From: Bacteroides sp. | GTDB taxonomy: Bacteria > Bacteroidota > Bacteroidia > Bacteroidales > Bacteroidaceae | Assembly: GCF_030151085.1 (NCBI RefSeq) | Contig: NZ_JASLER010000015.1 | Span: 1-44,175, forward strand | Direction of reading: 5' to 3' | DNA length: 44,175 nucleotides | Shown: positions 6,658 through 14,966 of the stretch, in pieces | Layout: each line of letters starts with the position of its first letter | Position numbering within the stretch: position 1 is the stretch's first letter | Notes under the pieces: model-generated | Seen by the model: the letters and a program-made list of their open reading frames with translations, nothing else | The model's database searches: none | What the model was told of the DNA's origin: nothing | Program-made: the position numbers and the translations under genes

Positions 6658-8919
6658 ATGACAATAACGGAATTAAAAAAGAAGGTATTACATGGTTACT
6701 TCATTCGTAAGGAAGAAGCAGAATGGCTGGCAACTCAATCCGATAAAGAGGCTCTGTATGAAGCAGCCCATGAAATAACCCAAGCATTGGCTTCGGAAGA
6801 ATTCGACATGTGCTCCATTATCAATGCAAAATCGGGTCGATGCCCGGAAAATTGCAAATGGTGCGCACAGTCGTCACACTATAAGACAAAAGCGGATGTT
6901 TACGATCTGGTTAATAAGGAAGAATGCCTGAGACATGCCAAATACAATGAAGAACAAGGAGTTGCACGATTTTCGCTGGTAACCAGCGGGCGGAAGCCTT
7001 CGGGCAAGAACATGGAAAGCTTATGCGAAACTGCCCGCTATATGCGGAAACACTCTTCGATACAGCTGTGTGCTTCTTTAGGATTGCTTAACGAAGAAGA
7101 GATGCGCGCACTGCATAACTCAGGCATTACGCGTTACCACTGTAATCTGGAAACTGCCCCCTCCTACTTCCCTACCCTTTGCAGTACACATACGCAAGAA
7201 GAAAAACTGCGCACGCTGCAAGCTGCACGCAATGTAGGTATGGACATCTGTAGCGGTGGAATCATCGGCATGGGCGAAAGCATGGAGCAACGCATCGAGT
7301 TTGCATTTACACTGAAAGGTTTAGAGGTACAATCTATTCCTATCAATCTGTTAAGTCCTATCCCCGGTACACCATTGGAACAACAAACTCCTCTGACCGA
7401 AGAGGAAATTTTAACCACTATCGCCCTGTTCCGTTTCATTAATCCGACTGCCTTCCTCCGCTTTGCGGGAGGTCGTTCGCAACTAAGTAAAGAGGCTGTA
7501 AAAAAGTCATTACATATCGGTATTAACTCTGCAATTGTTGGAGATTTATTGACCACTCTCGGTTCGAAAGTATCGGAAGATAAGGAATTGATTGAAGATG
7601 CAGGCTACAAATTTGCCGATTCACAATTTGACCGTGAACACTTGTGGCATCCTTATACATCGACTACTGATCCGCTACCTGTATATAAAGTAAAACAAGC
7701 GGAAGGAGCCACAATCACATTGGAAAGTGGGCAAACTTTAGTCGAGGGTATGTCTTCTTGGTGGTGTGCCGTACATGGATATAACAATCCTGTATTAAAC
7801 AATGCAGCAGAAGAGCAACTTCGAAAAATGTCGCATGTGATGTTCGGAGGGTTGACACACGACCCGGCTATAGAATTAGGGAAGTTATTATTGCCGCTTG
7901 TACCGCCATCCATGCAGAAGATATTCTATGCGGATTCAGGTTCGGTGGCAGTGGAAGTTGCTATGAAGATGGCTGTTCAATATTGGCATGCGAAAAGCCA
8001 TTCATCACCTGGACAGGCACATCTGGAAAAGAAAAGCAACTTTGTGACCATACGTAAAGGTTATCATGGAGACACGTGGAATGCGATGTCTGTTTGTGAT
8101 CCAGTGACGGGTATGCATTCTCTATTCGGTTCCGCACTTCCGATAAGGTATTTCGCTCCTAGACCGCATTCTCGTTTTGGTGAAGAATGGGATGCTGAAG
8201 ATGCTATGAAATTACTGGATATTGTAGAAGAACATCACGAAGAACTCGCCGCACTTATCCTTGAACCCGTTGTGCAAGGAGCAGGAGGCATGTGGTTTTA
8301 TCATCCGCAATACCTGCGCGAAGCGGCAAGAATATGCAAAGAGCATAATATATTGCTGATATTCGATGAAATAGCAACAGGCTTCGGACGAACCGGCAAA
8401 CTATTTGCTTGGGAGCATGCCGGAGTAGAACCGGACATCATGTGTATAGGCAAAGCTTTGACCGGTGGTTATATGACGTTATCTGCCGTACTAGCTACCA
8501 ATGAAGTGGCAGATACGATTTCCAATCATACACCCGGCGTATTTATGCACGGTCCCACATTTATGGGAAATCCGCTGGCATGCGCCGTAGCCTGTGCGTC
8601 TGTGAAATTATTGACATCCCCCGAATATGACTGGAAAGGAAAGGTAATCAAGATCGAAGCACAACTGGAAAAGGAACTCGCCCCCGCACGAGATTTGCCA
8701 ATGGTAAAAGAAGTGCGTGTATTAGGTGCCATAGGCGTTATAGAATTGCTGGAAAATGTAGATATGGCATGGATGCAGCGTCGGTTTGTGGAAGAAGGCA
8801 TTTGGTTGCGTCCATTCGGAAAACTAGTCTACATCATGCCGCCATTTATCATTGAACCGGAACAGTTGACGAAGTTGACAAGAGGAGCAATAAAGATTAT
8901 AAGAGAAATGGGATTCTAA
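6658..8919 (+). CDS. bioBA: Fused biotin synthase / DAPA aminotransferase (BioB-BioA)
   Basis: ATG at 6658 follows AGAAGA; the longer frame upstream overlaps the hairpin and is not used. The 753-residue protein is a natural fusion. Residues about 1-318 are biotin synthase, a radical-SAM enzyme that inserts sulfur into dethiobiotin, with the CxxxCxxC cluster motif at Cys62, Cys66 and Cys69 and the second-cluster region RFAGGRSQLS. Residues about 322-753 are the PLP enzyme that converts KAPA to DAPA using SAM, with HLWHPYTST at its start, the FDEIATGFGRTG motif and Lys599 in CIGKALTGG. The fusion carries out steps 2 and 4 of the ring-assembly pathway. It is the first gene of the biotin operon and is followed by bioF. 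Confidence 0.95.
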   Translation: MTITELKKKVLHGYFIRKEEAEWLATQSDKEALYEAAHEITQALASEEFDMCSIINAKSGRCPENCKWCAQSSHYKTKADVYDLVNKEECLRHAKYNEEQGVARFSLVTSGRKPSGKNMESLCETARYMRKHSSIQLCASLGLLNEEEMRALHNSGITRYHCNLETAPSYFPTLCSTHTQEEKLRTLQAARNVGMDICSGGIIGMGESMEQRIEFAFTLKGLEVQSIPINLLSPIPGTPLEQQTPLTEEEILTTIALFRFINPTAFLRFAGGRSQLSKEAVKKSLHIGINSAIVGDLLTTLGSKVSEDKELIEDAGYKFADSQFDREHLWHPYTSTTDPLPVYKVKQAEGATITLESGQTLVEGMSSWWCAVHGYNNPVLNNAAEEQLRKMSHVMFGGLTHDPAIELGKLLLPLVPPSMQKIFYADSGSVAVEVAMKMAVQYWHAKSHSSPGQAHLEKKSNFVTIRKGYHGDTWNAMSVCDPVTGMHSLFGSALPIRYFAPRPHSRFGEEWDAEDAMKLLDIVEEHHEELAALILEPVVQGAGGMWFYHPQYLREAARICKEHNILLIFDEIATGFGRTGKLFAWEHAGVEPDIMCIGKALTGGYMTLSAVLATNEVADTISNHTPGVFMHGPTFMGNPLACAVACASVKLLTSPEYDWKGKVIKIEAQLEKELAPARDLPMVKEVRVLGAIGVIELLENVDMAWMQRRFVEEGIWLRPFGKLVYIMPPFIIEPEQLTKLTRGAIKIIREMGF

Positions 8920-8948
8920 TCTTTTTGTCATCCTACAAACCTAATGCA

Positions 8949-10100
8949 ATGAAAGTAATAGAACAGATGCAGCACGAGCTGCAAGAATTGAAAGAGCATA
9001 GTAATCTGCGCCGCCTGCCAAACATAGTACATGATGGGCGGGAAGTCGAGGTTAACGGACTACGGATGTTAAATCTCTCGTCCAATGATTACCTGGGACT
9101 GGCTGCCGACAGGGAGTTAAGAGAAGAATTCCTCGGTACTTTAAATCCTGATTCCTTTATGCCGACATCTTCTTCTTCCCGTTTGTTGACCGGTAACTTT
9201 AGTGTCTACGAAGAATTGGAAGCAGAATTAGTAAACTTGTTCGGTACGGAAGCAGCATTGGTATTCAATAGCGGTTATCATGCCAATACCGGGATTCTGC
9301 CTGCCGTATGCGATACGCAGACTTTGATATTGGCGGACAAGCTGGTGCACGCAAGCATCATTGATGGCATCCGTCTTTCGACAGCACGTTGCATTCGTTA
9401 CCGTCACAATGATTTATCGCAAGTGGAACGTCTGCTCAAAGAACATCATACGGATTACAGGCAGATCATTATCGTTACTGAAAGTATATTCAGTATGGAT
9501 GGCGATGAAGCCGATCTAAAAGAGTTGGTACGAATCAAACAATGCTATAATAACGTTTTGCTTTATGTAGACGAAGCACATGCGTTCGGTGTACGTGGCA
9601 AAAAGGGATTAGGTTGTGCCGAAGAAACCGGATGTATAAAAGAAATCGACTTCTTAGTGGGTACTTTTGGTAAAGCGGCAGCATCTACCGGTGCATACAT
9701 TGTTTGCCAAAAGACGATACGCGAGTATCTTGTAAACCGGATGCGGACGCTCATCTTTACCACCGCATTACCTCCGGTTAATATTGCGTGGACATTATTC
9801 ATCGTAAAGAAGCTACCCGCTATGCAGAAGCGCAGGGAACATTTGAGCCACATCAGCCGCCTGTTGCGTGAAGCATTGCAAGCTAAAGGATACGCTTGCC
9901 CCAGTGTGAGCCACATCGTACCGATGGTTATCGGGCTTAGTGCAGATACTGTATTGCGTGCCGAAGAGTTGCAACGACACGGATTCTATGCTTTACCGGT
10001 TCGTCCGCCTACGGTTCCCGAAGGAACTTCACGCATACGGTTTTCACTGACAGCTGAAGTTAAGGAAGAAGAGATAAGAGAATTGATTAACGAGATTTAA
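8949..10100 (+). CDS. bioF: 8-amino-7-oxononanoate (KAPA) synthase
   Basis: I choose ATG at 8949 (MKVIEQMQHEL), because the frame upstream begins only with TTG. The 383-residue PLP enzyme belongs to the alpha-oxoamine synthase family, with SSNDYLGLA, VDEAHAFGVRG and Lys242 in GTFGKAAASTG. It condenses pimeloyl-ACP with alanine, the first ring-assembly step. Glycine C-acetyltransferase is a close relative, but the biotin operon context settles the assignment. The start is 29 bp after bioBA, and bioG begins 1 bp after its stop. Confidence 0.93.
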   Translation: MKVIEQMQHELQELKEHSNLRRLPNIVHDGREVEVNGLRMLNLSSNDYLGLAADRELREEFLGTLNPDSFMPTSSSSRLLTGNFSVYEELEAELVNLFGTEAALVFNSGYHANTGILPAVCDTQTLILADKLVHASIIDGIRLSTARCIRYRHNDLSQVERLLKEHHTDYRQIIIVTESIFSMDGDEADLKELVRIKQCYNNVLLYVDEAHAFGVRGKKGLGCAEETGCIKEIDFLVGTFGKAAASTGAYIVCQKTIREYLVNRMRTLIFTTALPPVNIAWTLFIVKKLPAMQKRREHLSHISRLLREALQAKGYACPSVSHIVPMVIGLSADTVLRAEELQRHGFYALPVRPPTVPEGTSRIRFSLTAEVKEEEIRELINEI

Positions 10101-10101
10101 T

Positions 10102-10767
10102 ATGAAACAAACTTATATCATACACGAGCATCATCCCCGCCTACTGTTATTCTTTGCAGGTTGGGGAGCTGACGAAACTCCATTCAAGAGATACCGCCCC
10201 GCTAATAGCGATTTCATGGTATGCTACGATTACCGTACATTGGATTTTGATTCCTCCGGTTTGAACGAATACAAGGAAGTAAATGTCATAGGGTGGTCTA
10301 TGGGAGTATGGGCAGCCTCGCAAGTAGTGCCCCAACTCTCTTTCCCCCTGACATCGAGTATCGCCATAAATGGTACGCCCTACCCTATTGACGAGCATCT
10401 CGGCATTCCTCCCGCCGTATTTCGTGGCACGTTGGATGGACTTACAGGCGCTTCTCTCCATAAATTCCTCCGCAGAATGTGCAAGGATGGGGCTGCTTTC
10501 AAAGCCTTTCTGGAAATCACTCCACGACGCCCGTTAGAAGAGTTGCACGATGAATTGGCGGAGATAGAGAAGATGTATCATACCCTGCTACCCGCTACTT
10601 TTCATTGGGGGAAAGCCATAGTGGGCAGTAACGACCGAATCATTCCTCCTGCAAACCAATTGCAAGCTTGGGAAGCCCTGGGAACTCCGGTAGAGCAAAC
10701 AGAAGAAGCACATTATCAAGAAGAAATATTCCGACGCTATTTACAAGAACTATGGATAAACAACTGA
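10102..10767 (+). CDS. bioG: Pimeloyl-ACP methyl ester esterase, BioG type
   Basis: This 221-residue alpha/beta-hydrolase of the BioG (DUF452) family has an N-terminal LLLFFAGWGAD segment (oxyanion region) and the nucleophile motif GWSMG with Ser66. Late acidic and histidine residues (GSNDRIIP, then EEAHYQEE) fit the catalytic triad. BioG removes the methyl group that BioC adds, releasing pimeloyl-ACP for BioF. It replaces BioH of enterobacteria. It overlaps bioC by 16 bp, implying coupled translation. Confidence 0.92.
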   Translation: MKQTYIIHEHHPRLLLFFAGWGADETPFKRYRPANSDFMVCYDYRTLDFDSSGLNEYKEVNVIGWSMGVWAASQVVPQLSFPLTSSIAINGTPYPIDEHLGIPPAVFRGTLDGLTGASLHKFLRRMCKDGAAFKAFLEITPRRPLEELHDELAEIEKMYHTLLPATFHWGKAIVGSNDRIIPPANQLQAWEALGTPVEQTEEAHYQEEIFRRYLQELWINN

Positions 10768-11510
10768 TTGCCGAACGTTTTGCCAAAGCAAGAGATACTT
10801 ATTCCCGTGAAGCCCGTGTACAACAGCAGGTAGCGGAAAAGATGATGTATCTACTTACACAAAAAGCAGGCTCCGGCTTCAATCATATCGTGGAGTTCGG
10901 ATGTGGCACGGGAAGTTATTCCCGCCTTCTATTACACGAGCTGCGCCCCGAAGCGTTATTGCTCAACGATCTTTGCAAAGAGATGGAAGAGTGCGTACAC
11001 GTGTTATGCCAATCGCCCGGTGTCCGCTTTCTCCCTGAAGATGCCGAGTGCCTGGATTTTCCTGAAAAGACCGACTTGATTACTTCCTGCTCCACTTTGC
11101 AATGGTTCAATGATCCGGCTGAATTCTTTGTCCGCTGCCATAGTGCGCTAGCGACAGACGGTGTACTGGCATTCAGTACTTTTGGTGCGGAGAATATGCA
11201 TCAGATTAGTCGACTGACTGGACACGGACTCAACTATCTCCCACTTGAAGAGCTGCAATCTTTACTAACTCCCTATTTCGACATTCTCCATGCCGAAGAG
11301 GAAATTGTCGCCCTACCCTTTGACACTCCGCAGCATGTATTGAAGCATCTGAAGCAAACCGGTGTAACCGGAACAGAGAAAAAGGTATGGACCCGCGGAC
11401 GTTTACAGTCTTTTTGTGATGAATACATCCGCTTGTTCAGCGATAACGAAGGCAAAGTTTCATTGACTTACCATCCTATCTACATGATAGCCAAAAAGAA
11501 ATCTATTTAA
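10752..11510 (+). CDS. bioC: Malonyl-ACP O-methyltransferase
   Basis: ATG at 10752 (MDKQLIAERFAKARDTY) gives 252 residues; the longer frame would read through bioG in another frame. The SAM-binding motif I is VEFGCGTGSYSRLL, followed by LLNDLCKEME and the motif STLQWFNDP typical of BioC. It methylates malonyl-ACP so that the fatty-acid enzymes can build the pimeloyl chain. It overlaps the end of bioG, and bioD follows after 17 bp. Confidence 0.93.
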   Translation: MDKQLIAERFAKARDTYSREARVQQQVAEKMMYLLTQKAGSGFNHIVEFGCGTGSYSRLLLHELRPEALLLNDLCKEMEECVHVLCQSPGVRFLPEDAECLDFPEKTDLITSCSTLQWFNDPAEFFVRCHSALATDGVLAFSTFGAENMHQISRLTGHGLNYLPLEELQSLLTPYFDILHAEEEIVALPFDTPQHVLKHLKQTGVTGTEKKVWTRGRLQSFCDEYIRLFSDNEGKVSLTYHPIYMIAKKKSI

Positions 11511-11527
11511 ACAAAATATACAGAATA

Positions 11528-12178
11528 ATGGAACCGGAAATTTATTTCATCAGTGGTATCGATACCGATGCCGGAAAAAGTTATTGCACCGCATGGTATG
11601 CCAACGAACTGGCTAAATGCGGTAAACGTGTCATCACCCAGAAGTTTATTCAGACGGGCAACACAGGACATTCGGAAGATATAGACTTACATCGTCGGAT
11701 AATGGGTACGGGGTATCTGCCCGAAGATCGTGAAGGTCTCACCATGCCTGAGATATTTTCTTATCCCTGCTCTCCCCATCTGGCATCGCTCATAGACAAT
11801 CGCCCTATTGATTTCGATAAGATTGAACGTGCCACGCAAGAGCTTGCACGTCGTTATGAGGTAGTTCTTGTAGAGGGTGCAGGTGGATTGATGGTACCTC
11901 TTACTGAAGAATACCTTACGATTGACTACATTGCCGAAAAGCGATACCCACTGATCTTTGTCACGTCGGGCAAACTGGGCAGCATCAACCATACGCTGCT
12001 GAGCTTTGAGGCCATCAAGAGCAGGAATATAAAACTCGACACTGTGTTGTATAATCTCTACCCCACCGTAGAAGATAAAACGATTCAGGATGATACGATG
12101 AAATATATCCAAGATTATCTAGCCAAACATTTCGCGGACACAAAGTTTAAAGTTGTACCGGAATTGGACAAGTATTAG
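11528..12178 (+). CDS. bioD: Dethiobiotin synthetase
   Basis: This 216-residue P-loop enzyme has the Walker A-like motif GIDTDAGKSY at residues 10-19 and VEGAGGLMVPL near residue 115, both diagnostic of BioD. It closes the ureido ring of DAPA with CO2 and ATP. The P-loop reads TDAGKS instead of the more common TGVGKT; the lysine and hydroxyl residue needed for phosphate binding are kept. It is the last gene of the operon, followed by two hairpins. Confidence 0.94.
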   Translation: MEPEIYFISGIDTDAGKSYCTAWYANELAKCGKRVITQKFIQTGNTGHSEDIDLHRRIMGTGYLPEDREGLTMPEIFSYPCSPHLASLIDNRPIDFDKIERATQELARRYEVVLVEGAGGLMVPLTEEYLTIDYIAEKRYPLIFVTSGKLGSINHTLLSFEAIKSRNIKLDTVLYNLYPTVEDKTIQDDTMKYIQDYLAKHFADTKFKVVPELDKY

Positions 12179-12192
12179 TCAATTTGTCCCTA

Positions 12193-12237
12193 TACATGAT
12201 ATTAATATTCAGCAAAACAAGATATTAGTATCATGTA
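12193..12237 (+). terminator. First hairpin after bioD
   Basis: TACATGATATTAATATT (12193-12209) pairs with GATATTAGTATCATGTA (12221-12237) with two mismatches. It has no T run. It shares the words GATATTAAT and ATTAATATC with the following terminator, as if one arose from the other. Confidence 0.5.
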
Positions 12238-12247
12238 CCACAAGAAA

Positions 12248-12307
12248 TTAATATCGTGCAAACACGATGCGAATAACGTGTTTACACGATATTAACTTCT
12301 TTTTTTT
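12248..12307 (+). terminator. Terminator of the biotin operon
   Basis: TTAATATCGTGcAAACACG (12248-12266) pairs with CGTGTTTaCACGATATTAA (12277-12295), 18 pairs around a single c-a mismatch. It is followed by CTTCT and a long T run to 12307. Confidence 0.88.
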
Positions 12308-12338
12308 GCATAATCTGTGCTGAATTTTTATACCTTTG
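12305..12338 (+). promoter_or_regulatory. Promoter of the glycosyltransferase gene
   Basis: TACCTTTG at 12331-12338 is a perfect -7 motif. The nearest TTTG (12305-12308) sits in the terminator T run, 22 bp upstream, slightly wider than usual. Confidence 0.6.
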
Positions 12339-12363
12339 CAACGCATAAAACGTCCTACGACAC

Positions 12364-13536
12364 ATGGAAGCATTAACATTAGACAGCACTGAAAAAATAC
12401 TACTCGTAACAACGGGTATTCTTTTTATTATCCAAGTTATTTATTATTTATGTCTCTATAACCGTATTCATGCACGCAACCGTGTAGTGAAGCGTGGTGA
12501 CACACATTTCAGCCAGGAATTACCTCCAATATCAGTCATTATCTGTGCACGCGAAGAATCGGAAAACTTACGCCGCAACCTGAATGCTGTATTGGAACAG
12601 GACTATCCACAGTTCGAAGTAATCGTTATTAATGATGGTAATACGGACGAAAGCGAAGACTACCTGACATTGCTGGAAGATAAATATCCGCATCTGTATC
12701 ATAGCTTTGTACCTGATTCATCCCGTTATATCAGCCGGAAGAAACTTGCCGTTACTCTCGGGGTAAAAGCCAGCAAATATGACTGGCTGGTATTTACCGA
12801 CGCTAAATGCCTACCACAAAGCAATCAATGGTTACGATTGTTGGCACGCAATTTCACCTCACGTACCCAGATTGTTTTGGGATACAGCGGTTATGAGCGT
12901 GGCAAGGGTTGGCTACACAAACGGGTATGTTTCGACAATCTTTTCAACTCAATGCGTTATTTGGGATTTGCTCTTGCAGGCAGTCCGTTTATGGGAATTG
13001 GTCGTAATCTTGCCTATCGTAAGGAACTTTTCTACGAGCAAAAAGGATTCTCCGCACATCTTAATCTGCAAAGGGGGGATGATGATTTATTTATCAATCA
13101 AGTAGCTACTCCTGAAAATACCCGGGTAGAAACGGATGCGAATGCCATTGTGCGTATGCAGCCTGTTTTTCGCGCCAAAGATTGGAGAGAGGAGAAAATA
13201 GGTTATGCATCTACCGCCAGATTATATCAGGGAGTTCAACGCTGGCTAGCCGGCTTGGAAACGTCCACACGTTTAGCATTCTATGGCGCATGGATCGCTA
13301 TGCTTGTGATTGGTATTCTCAACTTCCACTGGTTAGCGGCAGGGATTGCATTCTTTATCTTCTTGCTCCGTTTTATAATGCAAGCCATCATTATCAATAA
13401 GACTGCTAAAGATTTGGAAGAGAAACGCAGATATTACTTCACTCTACCCGTATTCGATTTATTGCAACCGGTGCAGTCTTTGCGGTGGAAGCTATATTGC
13501 GTGTTTAGAAAAAGAAGCGGATTCCTGAGAAAATAA
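12364..13536 (+). CDS. Family 2 glycosyltransferase, membrane-anchored
   Basis: The 390-residue protein has one N-terminal membrane helix (residues about 11-32) and hydrophobic helices near residues 305-345. Between them is a GT-A domain: ISVIICAREESENL, VINDGNTDE, FTDAKCLP and GDDDLF, the acidic motifs that bind nucleotide-sugar and metal. It resembles the single-gene GT2 proteins of Bacteroidota that act in envelope glycan or lipid glycosylation. Donor and acceptor are unknown. It has its own promoter and no co-directional partner; its 3' end faces a 22-bp repeat array. Confidence 0.8.
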   Translation: MEALTLDSTEKILLVTTGILFIIQVIYYLCLYNRIHARNRVVKRGDTHFSQELPPISVIICAREESENLRRNLNAVLEQDYPQFEVIVINDGNTDESEDYLTLLEDKYPHLYHSFVPDSSRYISRKKLAVTLGVKASKYDWLVFTDAKCLPQSNQWLRLLARNFTSRTQIVLGYSGYERGKGWLHKRVCFDNLFNSMRYLGFALAGSPFMGIGRNLAYRKELFYEQKGFSAHLNLQRGDDDLFINQVATPENTRVETDANAIVRMQPVFRAKDWREEKIGYASTARLYQGVQRWLAGLETSTRLAFYGAWIAMLVIGILNFHWLAAGIAFFIFLLRFIMQAIIINKTAKDLEEKRRYYFTLPVFDLLQPVQSLRWKLYCVFRKRSGFLRK

Positions 13537-13550
13537 GTAGCACATCGTTT

Positions 13551-13704
13551 ATTTCGACCTATGGACACAGTCGTGTCCGCAGGCAATCACGGGCGTTTCC
13601 TCAGGGGGACTCATTCGTTTCCTACCGTGGAAATGATTGTTCCCTGCCGGAGAAACGGGCGTTCCCTGCTGGGGAAACGATCGTGTCTGCTAGGAGAAAC
13701 GATA
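13551..13704. repeat. Seven tandem 22-bp degenerate repeats with internal dyad
   Basis: The 154-bp block divides exactly into seven 22-bp units starting at 13551, 13573, 13595, 13617, 13639, 13661 and 13683. The consensus is roughly GTTTCCTGCNGGGGAAACGATC, an imperfect palindrome of GTTTCC and GGAAAC. Units differ from one another but keep the period without any indel. The block sits between the convergent ends of the glycosyltransferase and permease genes. Function is unknown; it may act as a bidirectional terminator or protein-binding array. Confidence 0.85.
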
Positions 13705-13712
13705 TTCTCTTC

Positions 13713-14957
13713 TTATTCGTAACGGATGGAAGTAGCCGGGTGTATGCGTGTAATGAGGTAGGACGGTCCTAACAACATGAGAACCGAAGCAAGCAGCGTA
13801 CCGACATTCAGCAGCAGGAATAACCAAAGATTAAAGGAAACCGGAACGGTAGCCATGTAGTAAGTTTCGGGATCGAGTTTGAATAGTCCGAACCAATGCT
13901 GAACGAAGTAAAAACCCAAACCTATTATATTTCCCCAAAGCATTCCCTTACCAATCAGGAACACGGAGAACCAAAGGAAAACTTTCCGGATAGTATAGTT
14001 ATTGGCTCCCAAAGACTTCAGTATGCCGATCATAGATGTACGCTCGATAATGATAATAAGCAGTCCCGAAACCATTGTAAAGCCTGCAACCCCTATCATC
14101 AGAATAAGTATAACCCAGATATTCACATCCAAGATGCCCAACCAGGCAAAGATCTGAGGATTGAGTTGTTCCACATTTCGTACACAGTACTCTGCTCCAA
14201 AACGGTCAGAACGTTCATTTGTATCGGCAGCAATGGCATAAGTAGTTTCTTCCAGTTTATCGTAATCACGCAATTCCAGTTCTACACCGCTCACCTGATC
14301 AGGCTCCCATTTATTCAGCCGGTTCACCAGACAAAGGTCAGTCAGCAAGAAAAGATTATCATATTCTGAGAAATTAGTTTGATAGATGCCTACAATTTTC
14401 AAACGGCGGGCGCGCACATCATCTTGTATATAGTATGTGTCTATCTTATCACCCAGCTTCAATCTCATCTTGTCGGCAAGCGATTTAGAAATAACTACCT
14501 GGTTGGAAGATGCCGAATCACTGAACTGCGGAAACTCCCCCTCCAGTAAATGACGACGGAAAAAAGCTCTGTCATATTCAGGACCAATGCCCTTCAACAC
14601 CATCCCCTGAAAAGCATTGATCGTTTTTATCATGCCAGGTTTTGTAGAATAACGCTGGACATGCTTTATCTCCGGATAATCGGAGAGCGCAGCAATCATG
14701 CTATCACCTACAACAATAGGGGGCGTCTCGTATGAACGAGCGGCATCCATATTGCTAATCTGGATATGCGCACCAAAGCCTACAATCTTATCCCTTATTT
14801 CACTCTTGAACCCTACAATAACCGAAACCGCAATAATCATCACCGCCAGTCCTATAGCAATGCCTATCATGGCTATGAGAACGGCAGGACGAGATACTTG
14901 CTTTCCGGGTTCCGAATTGCGATAAATACGAAGAGCTATGAAGCGGGATAGATTCAT
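13713..14957 (-). CDS. LolC/LolE-like ABC permease
   Basis: The 414-residue membrane protein has the N-terminal signature FIALRIYRNSEPGKQVSRPAV and a first helix at about 27-49. A large periplasmic domain follows, and three C-terminal helices form the FtsX domain (IERTSMIGILKSLGANNYTIRKVF is the coupling segment). This is the layout of lipoprotein-releasing permeases, which with a LolD ATPase pass lipoproteins from the inner membrane to LolA. No LolD lies nearby. It is unlike the A and B permeases of the later array. The gene begins 9 bp after the aminotransferase stop and is probably co-transcribed with it. Confidence 0.85.
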   Translation of the reverse strand: MNLSRFIALRIYRNSEPGKQVSRPAVLIAMIGIAIGLAVMIIAVSVIVGFKSEIRDKIVGFGAHIQISNMDAARSYETPPIVVGDSMIAALSDYPEIKHVQRYSTKPGMIKTINAFQGMVLKGIGPEYDRAFFRRHLLEGEFPQFSDSASSNQVVISKSLADKMRLKLGDKIDTYYIQDDVRARRLKIVGIYQTNFSEYDNLFLLTDLCLVNRLNKWEPDQVSGVELELRDYDKLEETTYAIAADTNERSDRFGAEYCVRNVEQLNPQIFAWLGILDVNIWVILILMIGVAGFTMVSGLLIIIIERTSMIGILKSLGANNYTIRKVFLWFSVFLIGKGMLWGNIIGLGFYFVQHWFGLFKLDPETYYMATVPVSFNLWLFLLLNVGTLLASVLMLLGPSYLITRIHPATSIRYE

Positions 14958-14966
14958 AATCAGTGA

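Noticed and set aside
6658..8919. Two separate genes bioB and bioA
   Set aside because: The frame is continuous with no stop or internal start signal at the junction near 7630, and the fusion is known in Bacteroides.
9563..9916. Minus-strand ORFs over bioF and the other biotin genes
   Set aside because: They lie opposite catalytic motifs of real genes, have no recognisable domain and no start signals.
13551..13704. CRISPR array
   Set aside because: Units follow each other without spacers, they are degenerate, and no cas gene is in the window.
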